Positions 1-8,032 of a stretch of DNA of 29,390 nt are shown here, in pieces. The notes beneath the pieces are model-generated. The model worked only from the letters and a program-made list of their open reading frames with translations. It was not told where the DNA came from and ran no database searches. This DNA is from JAAYBQ01 sp035403465. GTDB taxonomy: Bacteria > Spirochaetota > UBA4802 > UBA5550. Every line of letters starts with the position of its first letter. Within the stretch, counting starts at the first letter, position 1. Where the stretch lies: NCBI GenBank assembly GCA_035403465.1, contig DAONFG010000039.1, positions 1 through 29,390 of the forward strand, written 5' to 3'. The translations under genes were made by a program, and so were the position numbers.

Positions 1-1
1 G

Positions 2-445
2 GTTGACGTTGGTATCTCTGTATCACGAGTAGGTGGTGCTGCACAGATTAAGGCGATGAAAAAATACGCCGGTTCTCTGAGGCTCGATCTTGCACAGTTC
101 CGTGAACTTGAAGCCTTCGCGCAGATGGGAACAGAACTTGATCCTGCAACGCAGAAACAGCTTGATCGTGGTATGAGGCTTGTAGAAGTTCTTAAACAGG
201 GTCAGTATGTTCCGATGGATGTTGCAGAACAGGTAGCGATCATTTTTGCCGGTACACAGGGCGGCCTTGATAAGGTTCCTGTTGCAAAGGTAAAGGATTT
301 TGAAGCTAAGTTTATAAACCATTTAAATACGAATCACAGTGATATAATGAAGGGAATACGCGAAACAGGTGAGCTCAAGGGTGTTGATGAATTCAAGAAA
401 GTTATTGAAGATTTCGTAACAAAATATCTCGACTCAATAAAATAA
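2..445 (+). CDS. atpA: ATP synthase F1 subunit alpha, 3' end
   Basis: This is the last 147 residues of the alpha subunit of F1Fo ATP synthase; the gene begins before the window. It opens in the conserved stretch SVSRVGGAAQIKAMK, which contains the alpha-subunit Ser-Arg region contacting the beta-subunit active site, and continues through the C-terminal helical domain (LRLDLAQFRELEAFAQMG, LKQ). Alpha forms the non-catalytic nucleotide sites of the alpha3beta3 hexamer on the cytoplasmic face of the membrane. It is followed after 17 bases by atpG, as in the standard alpha-gamma-beta-epsilon order. The remaining operon genes (a, c, b, delta) would lie upstream, outside the window. Identification rests on direct recognition of the family sequence. 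Confidence 0.97.
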   Translation, partial: VDVGISVSRVGGAAQIKAMKKYAGSLRLDLAQFRELEAFAQMGTELDPATQKQLDRGMRLVEVLKQGQYVPMDVAEQVAIIFAGTQGGLDKVPVAKVKDFEAKFINHLNTNHSDIMKGIRETGELKGVDEFKKVIEDFVTKYLDSIK

Positions 446-462
446 AGATTGAGGATTGAATT

Positions 463-1344
463 GTGGCTAATCAAAGAGACATTAAAAGAAGAATAAAATC
501 CGTCGGTAATACCAAAAAGATTACCAGCACTATGGAAATGGTCGCTACTTCGAAGATGAAAAAAGTGCAGGGACGTCTGGGTCAGTCTAAACCTTATGAA
601 ATTAAGGTAAACCAGATAATCAGTAATCTTATGGCTGCCGGATTTTCAACAATTCAGCACCCTCTTTTTAAAGAAGTTGCTCAGCCGTCAAGATGCCTGA
701 TACTTCAGGTTTCCGGTAACAGGGGACTTTGCGGAAGTTATAACTCAAGGGTACTGGAAAAGACCATTGATTTTAAAGAGCAGCTTGAGTCAGAAGGTAA
801 AGAGGTAATGATGTACGTTATTGGTAAAAAGGCCAGTACGTATTATAATTTCATCAAGATGCCGATGCAGAAATTCGGTCTAAATCTTGAGGATAAATTC
901 AGTTTTGATGATGCAGCAAAGCTTGGGGATGAGCTTACTAAGTTATTTGTAAGCGGTGAGGTGCATGAAGTATATGTATCGTACACGAAAGTTTTCACAT
1001 CTTCTAATCAGAAACCGGAAATTATAAAACTGCTTCCGATAGTGCCTGAACTTGAAATAGATCATAACGCACTGCCAATGGCGAACATGGATTATATTTT
1101 TGAGCCGAATCCGGCTGATATATTCTCCTACATCTTGCCGCTTTATCTTAAAGTAAAGATTTTCACCTGTTTCCTGGAAGCGTCCTATTCAGAACAATTT
1201 GCCCGTCGTGTCGCAATGAAAAACGCTACTGACGCAGCAAAAGAGATGATTAAAGAACTTACTATTACCTATAACAGGGTAAGGCAAGACAAGATTACAA
1301 CAGAAATTTCAGAAATTGTTGGTGGAGCAGCAGCTCTCGAATAA
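463..1344 (+). CDS. atpG: ATP synthase F1 subunit gamma
   Basis: The gamma subunit is the central rotor shaft of F1Fo ATP synthase and couples proton or sodium flow to ATP synthesis. The 293 residues match the usual length. The N-terminal helix (RDIKRRIKSVGNTKKITSTM, then EMVATSKMKK) and the C-terminal helix (MKNATDAA, followed by the segment ending EISEIVGGAAALE) are the two conserved coiled-coil arms that fill the alpha3beta3 cavity. Translation starts at GTG (position 463), chosen because a GAGG Shine-Dalgarno sequence sits 8 bases upstream (451-454) and the protein begins exactly at the family consensus ANQRDIK. It lies between atpA and atpD in one operon. Confidence 0.97.
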   Translation: MANQRDIKRRIKSVGNTKKITSTMEMVATSKMKKVQGRLGQSKPYEIKVNQIISNLMAAGFSTIQHPLFKEVAQPSRCLILQVSGNRGLCGSYNSRVLEKTIDFKEQLESEGKEVMMYVIGKKASTYYNFIKMPMQKFGLNLEDKFSFDDAAKLGDELTKLFVSGEVHEVYVSYTKVFTSSNQKPEIIKLLPIVPELEIDHNALPMANMDYIFEPNPADIFSYILPLYLKVKIFTCFLEASYSEQFARRVAMKNATDAAKEMIKELTITYNRVRQDKITTEISEIVGGAAALE

Positions 1345-1386
1345 AAAAAAGTTAAGAGAAATTAGCTTAATTTAAGGAGTTGATTT

Positions 1387-2799
1387 ATGAGTGAAAATAT
1401 TGGGAAAGTTGTCCAGGTAATTGGTTCTACCCTGGATGCTGAATTCCCCGAGGGTCATTTACCTGAAATCTATAACGCTATCACAATTGATACAGTGGTT
1501 ATGGGTGAAAAGGTTAGACTTGTTAGTGAAGTTCAGCAGCACCTCGGTGGAAACAGGGTTCGAGCAGTTGCGCTTGCAACAACTGATGGTATAAAAAGAG
1601 GCGATAAATGCGTTGATACAGGTGCAGCTATATCTGTACCTGTAGGACCGGAAACACTTGGTAGGATTTTTAATCTTCTTGGTGATCCGGTTGATAAAAA
1701 GGGTCCGGTTAATGCGAAAGAATTCAGGCCGATCCACCAGGAGCCGCCTAAGTTTGAAGTACTGGAACCTAAAACAGAACAGTTCGAAACTGGAATCAAG
1801 GTTATCGACCTTCTGGCACCTTATATTAAAGGTGGAAAAACAGGTCTGTTCGGTGGTGCGGGTGTTGGTAAAACCGTTATCATCATGGAACTGATCAACA
1901 ACGTTGCTCAGCAGCACGGTGGATATTCAGTATTCGCAGGTGTTGGAGAGAGAACAAGGGAAGGAAACGACCTCTGGCAGGAAATGACAGAATCAGGCGT
2001 TATCAACAAAGCATGTCTCTGCTACGGCCAGATGAACGAGCCTCCCGGAGCAAGGCTAAGGGTTGCGCTTTCTGCTATGACAATGTGCGAATATTTCAGG
2101 GACATGTCAGGTAGCGACGTTCTTCTCTTCATTGACAATATATTCAGGTTCTCTCAGGCAGGTTCTGAGGTATCAGCTCTGCTCGGCCGTATGCCGTCAG
2201 CTGTTGGTTACCAGCCTACACTTGCTACTGAGATGGGTAAACTCCAGGAGAGGATTACTTCTACAAAGAACGGTTCTATCACATCAGTTCAGGCGGTCTA
2301 TGTACCTGCTGACGACTTGACAGACCCTGCTCCTGCTACAGCGTTTATTCACCTTGATGCACAGACGATTCTTTCAAGGCAGATTGCTGAGAAAGGTATA
2401 TATCCTGCAGTTGACCCGCTTGAATCATCTTCAAGGCTTCTTGCGGCTGACCTGGTAGGTGAAGAGCATTATACAGTAGCGATGGAAGTAAAACGTATTC
2501 TTCAGAAATACAAAGACCTTCAGGATATTATTGCGATTCTCGGTATGGATGAACTTTCAGAAGACGATAAAGTTCTTGTTCAGCGTGCCAGAAAGATTGA
2601 AAGATTCCTTTCACAGCCTTTCTTTGTAGCAGAACAGTTTACCGGTATGTCCGGAAAATTTGTTAAGCTTGAAGAAACAGTAAAAAGCTTCAAGGCTCTG
2701 ATCGCCGGTCAGTATGACGATCTTCCTGAACAGGCTTTCTACATGGTTGGATCAATCGAAGAAGCAATTGAAAAAGCTAAGAAGCTTGCAGGTAAATAA
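1387..2799 (+). CDS. atpD: ATP synthase F1 subunit beta
   Basis: This is the catalytic subunit of F1Fo ATP synthase (470 residues, normal length). Visible signatures are the P-loop GGAGVGKT, the GERTREGNDLW segment containing the catalytic Glu-Arg pair, the LLFIDNIFRFSQAGSEVSAL Walker B/signature block, and the DELSEDDK motif (the family DELSEED loop that contacts gamma). An AAGGAG Shine-Dalgarno sequence (1374-1379) precedes the ATG. The 42-base gap from atpG is the largest inside this part of the operon and could give atpD its own strong translation initiation, fitting the three copies needed per complex. atpC follows after only two bases. Confidence 0.98.
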   Translation: MSENIGKVVQVIGSTLDAEFPEGHLPEIYNAITIDTVVMGEKVRLVSEVQQHLGGNRVRAVALATTDGIKRGDKCVDTGAAISVPVGPETLGRIFNLLGDPVDKKGPVNAKEFRPIHQEPPKFEVLEPKTEQFETGIKVIDLLAPYIKGGKTGLFGGAGVGKTVIIMELINNVAQQHGGYSVFAGVGERTREGNDLWQEMTESGVINKACLCYGQMNEPPGARLRVALSAMTMCEYFRDMSGSDVLLFIDNIFRFSQAGSEVSALLGRMPSAVGYQPTLATEMGKLQERITSTKNGSITSVQAVYVPADDLTDPAPATAFIHLDAQTILSRQIAEKGIYPAVDPLESSSRLLAADLVGEEHYTVAMEVKRILQKYKDLQDIIAILGMDELSEDDKVLVQRARKIERFLSQPFFVAEQFTGMSGKFVKLEETVKSFKALIAGQYDDLPEQAFYMVGSIEEAIEKAKKLAGK

Positions 2800-2801
2800 T
2801 A

Positions 2802-3206
2802 ATGGAACGTGTAATAAATTGCACAGTATTAACTCCTGAACGTTTGATTTATGAGGGAGATGTTGGATTCGCTGTTGTTCAGGCTTATAATGGTGAGATG
2901 GGCTTTCTTTATGGCCACTCACCGCTCATTTCACGACTGGGTGTAGGTGAAGTCAGGCTTAATAATCCTAAAAGCGTCGATTACCTGGTTATTGAGGGTG
3001 GTATTGTTGAGATCAAGGATAATAAACTTATTGTCCTGGCCGAAAAGGCTTATAAAAAAGCTGATCTCAGTGCTGCTGAACTCGAAAACAAAATGAAAGA
3101 GCTTGATGATAAAATGACTTCAATTCCTCCTTTTTCTGAAGAAAAATTTGTATTAAGACTTGAAAAGGACATGCTGAAGATCAAGCTTAAAGTCGCAAAA
3201 CGTTAA
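2802..3206 (+). CDS. atpC: ATP synthase F1 subunit epsilon
   Basis: Epsilon is the small rotor-associated subunit that links gamma to the c-ring and can inhibit ATP hydrolysis. The 134 residues begin with the family beta-sandwich pattern (CTVLTPERLIYEGDV, GEMGFLYGHSPLISRLGVGE) and end in a helical hairpin (from about residue 85, AYKKADLSAAELENKM onward). It starts two bases after the atpD stop codon, so it is probably translationally coupled. It closes the operon: a strong intrinsic terminator begins about 20 bases after its stop. Confidence 0.95.
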   Translation: MERVINCTVLTPERLIYEGDVGFAVVQAYNGEMGFLYGHSPLISRLGVGEVRLNNPKSVDYLVIEGGIVEIKDNKLIVLAEKAYKKADLSAAELENKMKELDDKMTSIPPFSEEKFVLRLEKDMLKIKLKVAKR

Positions 3207-3225
3207 GCAGATTTTTACAAAAAAT

Positions 3226-3262
3226 AAAAAAAGGAATGCCAAAATGGCATTCCTTTTTTTAT
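3226..3262 (+). terminator. Intrinsic terminator of the ATP synthase operon
   Basis: A near-perfect hairpin AAGGAATGCCA / TGGCATTCCTT (3231-3241 with 3245-3255, loop of three A) is preceded by an A-run and followed by a T-run (3254-3260). The A and T flanks extend the pairing. It lies directly after atpC and ends the operon; because of the flanking A-tract it may also function on the opposite strand. Confidence 0.93.
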
Positions 3263-3380
3263 TTAGAAATACTATATATGCCGATAATTAATTGATATAC
3301 CAGAATTCTAATAAAGCAGTATATCAGTAATAATATTAACAGAGCGGATTTGACATCGGATTATAACAGTTAAAGCAGAT

Positions 3381-4997
3381 ATGATAAATTCAAATAAAAT
3401 AAGCAGCGAATTCAAAGAAAAAATCAGAAATTCAGTACCCGCTGATTTTGATTTGACCCAGATTGGCAAAATTGACCTTAAAGAGGCTGAACAGATTGCC
3501 AGGGAAGAAGTAATCTTTCTTAGAGAAGAGGATCTAATCGAAGGACTTGAGGAATTTGAATTAATCCCTCTTAAAGAAAACAACATCATTTCAGAGGAAA
3601 TGAAAGTTGTGAAGCCTCCTGAAAGAAAACACGATGTCCAGATTATTCCAGATAAAGAATTAAGCGCTGAAAGCATTGATGAAAATTTTTTAGTATTTGA
3701 TAATATACAATCCGAAACAGATATTTCGTTCAAGGAGACCCCGGATAAAACTGAACAGGCTCTGATCGTGGAGACAGAACCTTTAATGAAGCATCCCGGC
3801 AAACCGGGAATATCTGTTTCTTCAGCTGAACCGGTGTTTGAAAATAAAAGAATTCCTGCTGAATTACCAGTCAAAATCGAAAAAATTAATAATGCGTCTG
3901 AAAACAAAAGCGGGCCGGATACTATTTCAGGAATATCCGTTGAGCTGGAAGCTCTGGCTGATTTTACTGAACATAACCAGCAGATTCCTGATATTGCAGA
4001 AATCAATGAAGTTTTTGAAGATGAATTTTTACCTGAAAAGTATAGTGAGATTACAAAAAAGAGCAATGTTAGTTTTATAGATGACAGGCATATTTTGCGA
4101 GAGGGTGATTTCAGCATTACCGCTGATGATGACCAGCTTACAAGCAGATTATCTAAAATGATTGATATTACCAAGGGTAAATCCAGGATAATTGAATCAG
4201 ATGCCGATTTATTTAATAACAGGTATACGCTTGAGGACCAGAAAACTTACGAGTACAATGATGAAATTCTATATGAAGAAAAATTTTTAACTGATACAGA
4301 TTTTGATTATATCGATAATTCAATAGTTAAAGAAGACTTTATTCAATATATTCAGGAAATTGACGAATATTATTCAACCGAAGCAAAATATTCTCAGAGT
4401 GAAATTTCTGAAATAATGGGTTTTACAAGAGATGAAGACAAATTCGTTGAAGAAATACTATTCGGTGATTATTTTAAGGATATAGATATCGATTCAGAGA
4501 TAGAGTTTATCAATCCCGGACTTGATTTTTACAGCAGAAGCATTTCTGATAAAAAGGATATGATTTACATGCTCGAAGATCCTGAAAGCCTTAAAGATGA
4601 TGAGAAACATTCGATTGAAGCAGATATCTCATCAGGCAGTGCGATAGTCTTCGAAGAGAGTGTTAAAGACATTGAAACTATGCTGGGTGAAGCTCCTGAG
4701 CGCGTGGTTATTGAGAAAGAATATATTAAGCCGCGTAAACCGGTAGAAATTAAAACTGAGACCAGGTCTGAACCGGTAATTTTTGAGGATATTACTGATA
4801 AGGTTATAATTCTGGATGATCTTGATAATATGAATGAATTTATGGAAACAATACCTGAGAAAAAAGAGGACCTGACCAGGCTTCTGTCATACCTTGACGG
4901 ACTTTTTGAAAAACTTCCGGAAGAGACTGTAAAGAAGTTTGCTGAGTCGGAATATTTTGATCTGTATGTTAAAGTACTGAAAGATATGGGCGTATAA
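3381..4997 (+). CDS. Long acidic, probably disordered protein of unknown function
   Basis: I do not recognise a named family. The 538 residues are rich in Glu, Asp, Ile and Ser with few Gly, Cys or Trp and no signal peptide or membrane segment, so most of the chain is likely disordered cytoplasmic linker. The last ~45 residues (DLTRLLSYLDGLFEKLPEE, then a segment rich in Phe, Glu and Tyr ending in LKDMGV) look like a short folded helical module. The N-terminus (EFKEKIRNSVPADFDLTQIG) also looks ordered. The start is the first ATG in frame; the upstream SD is weak (AAAGCAG). The next gene starts one base after its stop, so the two are almost certainly co-translated. The matching acidic N-terminus of that neighbour suggests related architecture or interaction; this is inference. 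Confidence 0.8.
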   Translation: MINSNKISSEFKEKIRNSVPADFDLTQIGKIDLKEAEQIAREEVIFLREEDLIEGLEEFELIPLKENNIISEEMKVVKPPERKHDVQIIPDKELSAESIDENFLVFDNIQSETDISFKETPDKTEQALIVETEPLMKHPGKPGISVSSAEPVFENKRIPAELPVKIEKINNASENKSGPDTISGISVELEALADFTEHNQQIPDIAEINEVFEDEFLPEKYSEITKKSNVSFIDDRHILREGDFSITADDDQLTSRLSKMIDITKGKSRIIESDADLFNNRYTLEDQKTYEYNDEILYEEKFLTDTDFDYIDNSIVKEDFIQYIQEIDEYYSTEAKYSQSEISEIMGFTRDEDKFVEEILFGDYFKDIDIDSEIEFINPGLDFYSRSISDKKDMIYMLEDPESLKDDEKHSIEADISSGSAIVFEESVKDIETMLGEAPERVVIEKEYIKPRKPVEIKTETRSEPVIFEDITDKVIILDDLDNMNEFMETIPEKKEDLTRLLSYLDGLFEKLPEETVKKFAESEYFDLYVKVLKDMGV

Positions 4998-4998
4998 G

Positions 4999-6942
4999 AT
5001 GGGACTTCTCGAAAGGGCATTGAGTTACAAGCAGAAACTGAATGATAAAGGGAAGGAAACTCTTATTGACCGGATCAAGGGGCCTGCTGAATCAACCTTT
5101 ACCCATAATTCAATAAATACAGTAAATGTTAATGAAATCGATGATATAACAGCTGTTAAAAACGTAGATGATACTGAAATCATTCCGGAAGATATCCGCC
5201 CTGTTGATATAAAAATCATCGATGATGGAGATAAAGCTCACTATTTTAATCGTGAAGTTGATCATGATGAAGAAATTATTCTTTTTAATGAGCCTGCAGT
5301 AGCAGATCTTGATAAAGATACAGATACAGATAACGAAACAATTATTATTGATGACCTTCTGGATGAAGAAGCAGAAAAACCGCGTGATATCAAACCTGAA
5401 GATGGATTTATCCCGAGTAAAGCTGTTGTTCAAGAATCAGCTGATGATGTAGCAGAAACGACTGTTGATCCCGTAGAGGATTCGTCGTTCGATATGCCTG
5501 AATTTGGAGACTATTCGGTCCTGTTTGAGCTTCAAAAAGAATTCATCAAGGCGGAGTCTGTCGAGGATATTTACAAGACAGTACTTTTTGCTATAATGGG
5601 ACAGATCGGTGTATCGTCTGCATCAATACTGGGCGCTTCTGATGATAAATCAAAGTGGATCATCCTTGATTCAAACGGGATAGAAATTGATTCCGAAGAG
5701 AGAACATGGGACCCTGCGTCCGGTATCCTGACACTGCTTGATAGTTTCCGGGGTATTCTTGATATAGAAGACCTTAAAACAGATGTCAATCTTAGGGATG
5801 ACTATTATAAATTCGTATCTGTAGATGCAAGGATTATCACTCCGCTTGTATATAAAGATCTACTGGCAGGAGCAATACTTGTTGGAGAAAAAATAAATTC
5901 CAATGAGTTCACACCGGCGGATATGCTTTTTCTTCTTACCGTTACTGATATGGCAAGTGATGCCCTTAGTATCATTCTTCAGTTTGAAGAGATTAATGTT
6001 GAACTGCTTGGATTACGGATAGAAAAAGAGATAATGTGGGATGTCGAAATTCTGCAGAATATGATACTTGATTCCGCTTCTGCCAAAGATCTGAACGAAA
6101 TTCTCCAGAAGAATTTCTTTTCACTGGGAATAGAGTCATATACTATTTTTATGAATGATCCTGCAAGCGGAACTTTTTTCCCGGCATATTATGAGAAAGA
6201 AGATATACTGGGTTTCAATGATTCCGGTTTCAGGATAAAAAAAGATAACAAACTTATCAATTTTTATCTGAATAAGAAGGCTTCGATGATGGTCGAAAAT
6301 TTTGAAGAATCTGCAGTTTTGACCGAAACTTTTGGAAGGGACCGGTTAAAAAAAATGGAAGTTTTTATTTCATATCCATTCATAATTTCAGGGCGGCTTT
6401 CAGGTTTTATTGCAATAACAAAAATCAATCCTGCTGTTGAAATGATTGATGTTGATATGCGGCTTCAGAAGATCGTTATGTTTCTATTCCCATATATTTC
6501 AAGAATACTTGATCTTGATCCAACTATAAATATTTATAATGATCTTACCGGGATTCTTTACGGAAGAATTGAAAGCGAGCTGAACAGATCATCGGAAATG
6601 AAAATCCCTTTAAGTCTTGTCATGGTCTCAATAAAAAATTTCAAACGTTTTCATGACAGGTTTGGAAGGATTGAACTGAACAGGCTGTTTGAAAAAATAT
6701 CAGTTATAGTAAAATCCAAACTTTATGCTGCTGATTTTTCGGTCAGAGTTGACAGACACAGGTTCCTGCTTGTGCTCCCCGGGAAGGACAGAAAATATTC
6801 TACAATGCTGGCTAATATTCTTAAAAATGAAATTGCCGACCTCTATAATAACAGTGATTTTAAACTCCTTGTCAGTTCTATCATTTCAGTTTACCCTGAT
6901 GACGGGAAAGACCTTTTCACCCTGCTTGATGTTTTAGAATAA
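4999..6942 (+). CDS. GAF-GAF protein with degenerate GGDEF domain
   Basis: This is a cytoplasmic signalling-type protein of 647 residues. Residues 1-165 are acidic and low-complexity after a basic N-terminal helix (MGLLERALSYKQKL). About 173-330 and 345-505 look like two GAF-type sensor domains (SVEDIYKTVLFAIMGQIGVS; AKDLNEILQKNFFSLGIESY). About 510-647 has the GGDEF diguanylate-cyclase fold (DLTGILYGRIESELNRS, VMVSIKNFKRFHDRFG, then DDGKD near the end). The signature loop that should read GG(D/E)EF reads VDRHRF (583-588), so the glycines and acidic catalytic residue are missing and cyclic-di-GMP synthesis is not expected. A role as receptor or scaffold is inferred. It is coupled to the preceding acidic gene and followed eight bases later by an SUMF1-like gene. 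Confidence 0.85.
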   Translation: MGLLERALSYKQKLNDKGKETLIDRIKGPAESTFTHNSINTVNVNEIDDITAVKNVDDTEIIPEDIRPVDIKIIDDGDKAHYFNREVDHDEEIILFNEPAVADLDKDTDTDNETIIIDDLLDEEAEKPRDIKPEDGFIPSKAVVQESADDVAETTVDPVEDSSFDMPEFGDYSVLFELQKEFIKAESVEDIYKTVLFAIMGQIGVSSASILGASDDKSKWIILDSNGIEIDSEERTWDPASGILTLLDSFRGILDIEDLKTDVNLRDDYYKFVSVDARIITPLVYKDLLAGAILVGEKINSNEFTPADMLFLLTVTDMASDALSIILQFEEINVELLGLRIEKEIMWDVEILQNMILDSASAKDLNEILQKNFFSLGIESYTIFMNDPASGTFFPAYYEKEDILGFNDSGFRIKKDNKLINFYLNKKASMMVENFEESAVLTETFGRDRLKKMEVFISYPFIISGRLSGFIAITKINPAVEMIDVDMRLQKIVMFLFPYISRILDLDPTINIYNDLTGILYGRIESELNRSSEMKIPLSLVMVSIKNFKRFHDRFGRIELNRLFEKISVIVKSKLYAADFSVRVDRHRFLLVLPGKDRKYSTMLANILKNEIADLYNNSDFKLLVSSIISVYPDDGKDLFTLLDVLE

Positions 6943-6950
6943 TCTACTTT

Positions 6951-7724
6951 ATGCCTTCTTTTATATTAATACAAAGCAGTTATTATGATATTGGTGTTGA
7001 TAATCATAACATAAGCATTGCTGTTGAATCGCTTGATGATCCAGTCATAAAACCGGTTCACCTTGCTGCATCAGCTCCGTTAAAAAGTGTATATATCGAA
7101 AAATTTCTGATCTCGAAGATACTTGTAAGCCGCAGGGAGTTCGGGGATTTTATAAATGAAACGCAATACGTTACTGAATCGGAAAAAGAGGGTTGGGGCT
7201 GGATATGGGAAAACGGCTGGATAAAAAAGAATGGTGTTTCATGGAATAGACCATTCGGTAATAAATTTGATGAGATTTATAGAGAGGGTGAATTCCCTGT
7301 TATTCAGGTGAGTTGGAATGATGCAGTAAAATTTACAGAGTGGAAATCACAGAAAGATAATATTATTTACAGGCTTCCATATGAGTCTGAATGGGAAGTA
7401 TTTGCAAGGACCATAGGTATAAAATCATTTACTACTGTGCAGAGTCATCGGGCCTCACAGACGGGTGATGTCGGATTATTTTTAGACAGGCTTTCACATG
7501 GCGGGGGGTACCAGACAGGTTTGGTGTGGGAATGGACGCTGGACTGGTATGCGGGTTATTCACCTGAACAGAAAAACAGGGATTTCGGAAGTATTTATAA
7601 AGTTTTACGTGGCGGATCTTTGCTGAGCAATGATCTGCAGAGGACCAGTGATTTCAGATTCAGAAGGTGTCCCACTGCAAGAAGTCCATATTACGGATTC
7701 AGGATTGTAAAAACTGAATTGTGA
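6951..7724 (+). CDS. SUMF1/FGE-sulfatase-fold protein lacking catalytic cysteines
   Basis: The 257 residues match the formylglycine-generating-enzyme-like (SUMF1, C-type-lectin-like) fold: REFGDFINETQYVTESEKEG, FPVIQVSWNDAVKFTEWKS, YRLPYESEWEVFAR, GLVWEWTLDWYAGY, KVLRGGSLLS and the terminal YYGFRIV are the family landmarks. In true FGE two cysteines follow the RGGS motif and oxidise a sulfatase cysteine. Here that stretch reads RGGSLLSNDLQ and the only cysteine nearby is in RRCPTARS, so FGE activity is not expected. No signal peptide is visible. It sits eight bases after the GAF/GGDEF-like gene and probably belongs to that transcription unit. Known non-FGE members bind ligands or partner with kinases; which applies here is unknown. 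Confidence 0.85.
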   Translation: MPSFILIQSSYYDIGVDNHNISIAVESLDDPVIKPVHLAASAPLKSVYIEKFLISKILVSRREFGDFINETQYVTESEKEGWGWIWENGWIKKNGVSWNRPFGNKFDEIYREGEFPVIQVSWNDAVKFTEWKSQKDNIIYRLPYESEWEVFARTIGIKSFTTVQSHRASQTGDVGLFLDRLSHGGGYQTGLVWEWTLDWYAGYSPEQKNRDFGSIYKVLRGGSLLSNDLQRTSDFRFRRCPTARSPYYGFRIVKTEL

Positions 7725-7798
7725 GTGCTTAATCCTCAGTATAAAAAGCAATTTGTTAAAACTAAACATGTTTTGACCGTATCAGTGCAGGGAGTATA

Positions 7799-8029
7799 TC
7801 AATCTTTCTGATAATTAATTATAAGTGTATATAGAAACGGATAGCCGAGCATGTATGAGTGGACCCGGCTGAAAATAAATCCGCAGGCAAATGTCTTCCT
7901 GCATGATACAATTCCTGATAATGCATGGAACTGGGGAACCAGTGCAATAAATGCAAGGTAACAAAAAACAATGTGCGGGAATGAAAGGAAAAGTAGAAGC
8001 GCGGATTGAGCCGGAAGAAGCAGCTCCAT
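7799..8029 (-). pseudogene. Short hydrophobic ORF resembling the N-terminus of Lnt
   Basis: This 76-residue ORF starts three bases after the stop of the M23 peptidase gene. Its opening (LLLFLSFPHIVFCYLAFIAL followed by VPQFHALSG) resembles the first membrane segments of apolipoprotein N-acyltransferases, whose consensus runs roughly LxFPPxxxxxLAxIALVPL. A second hydrophobic stretch (FACGFIFSRVHSYMLGYPFL) follows at the spacing expected for the next helix. Full Lnt has about 500 residues; here the frame ends at NYQKD, and only 74 bases separate it from a convergent gene, with no Lnt-like sequence in other frames. I read it as the remnant of a truncated lnt, but a genuine small membrane protein cannot be excluded. 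Confidence 0.45.
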
Positions 8030-8032
8030 TAA

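Noticed and set aside
1459..1917. 152-codon ORF on the minus strand
   Set aside because: Antisense shadow of atpD, whose coding sense is certain.
3308..4174. Long 288-codon ORF on the minus strand
   Set aside because: It is antisense to the acidic 538-residue gene; its Ser-rich composition is the expected shadow of Glu/Asp/Ile codons, and it has no recognisable domain.
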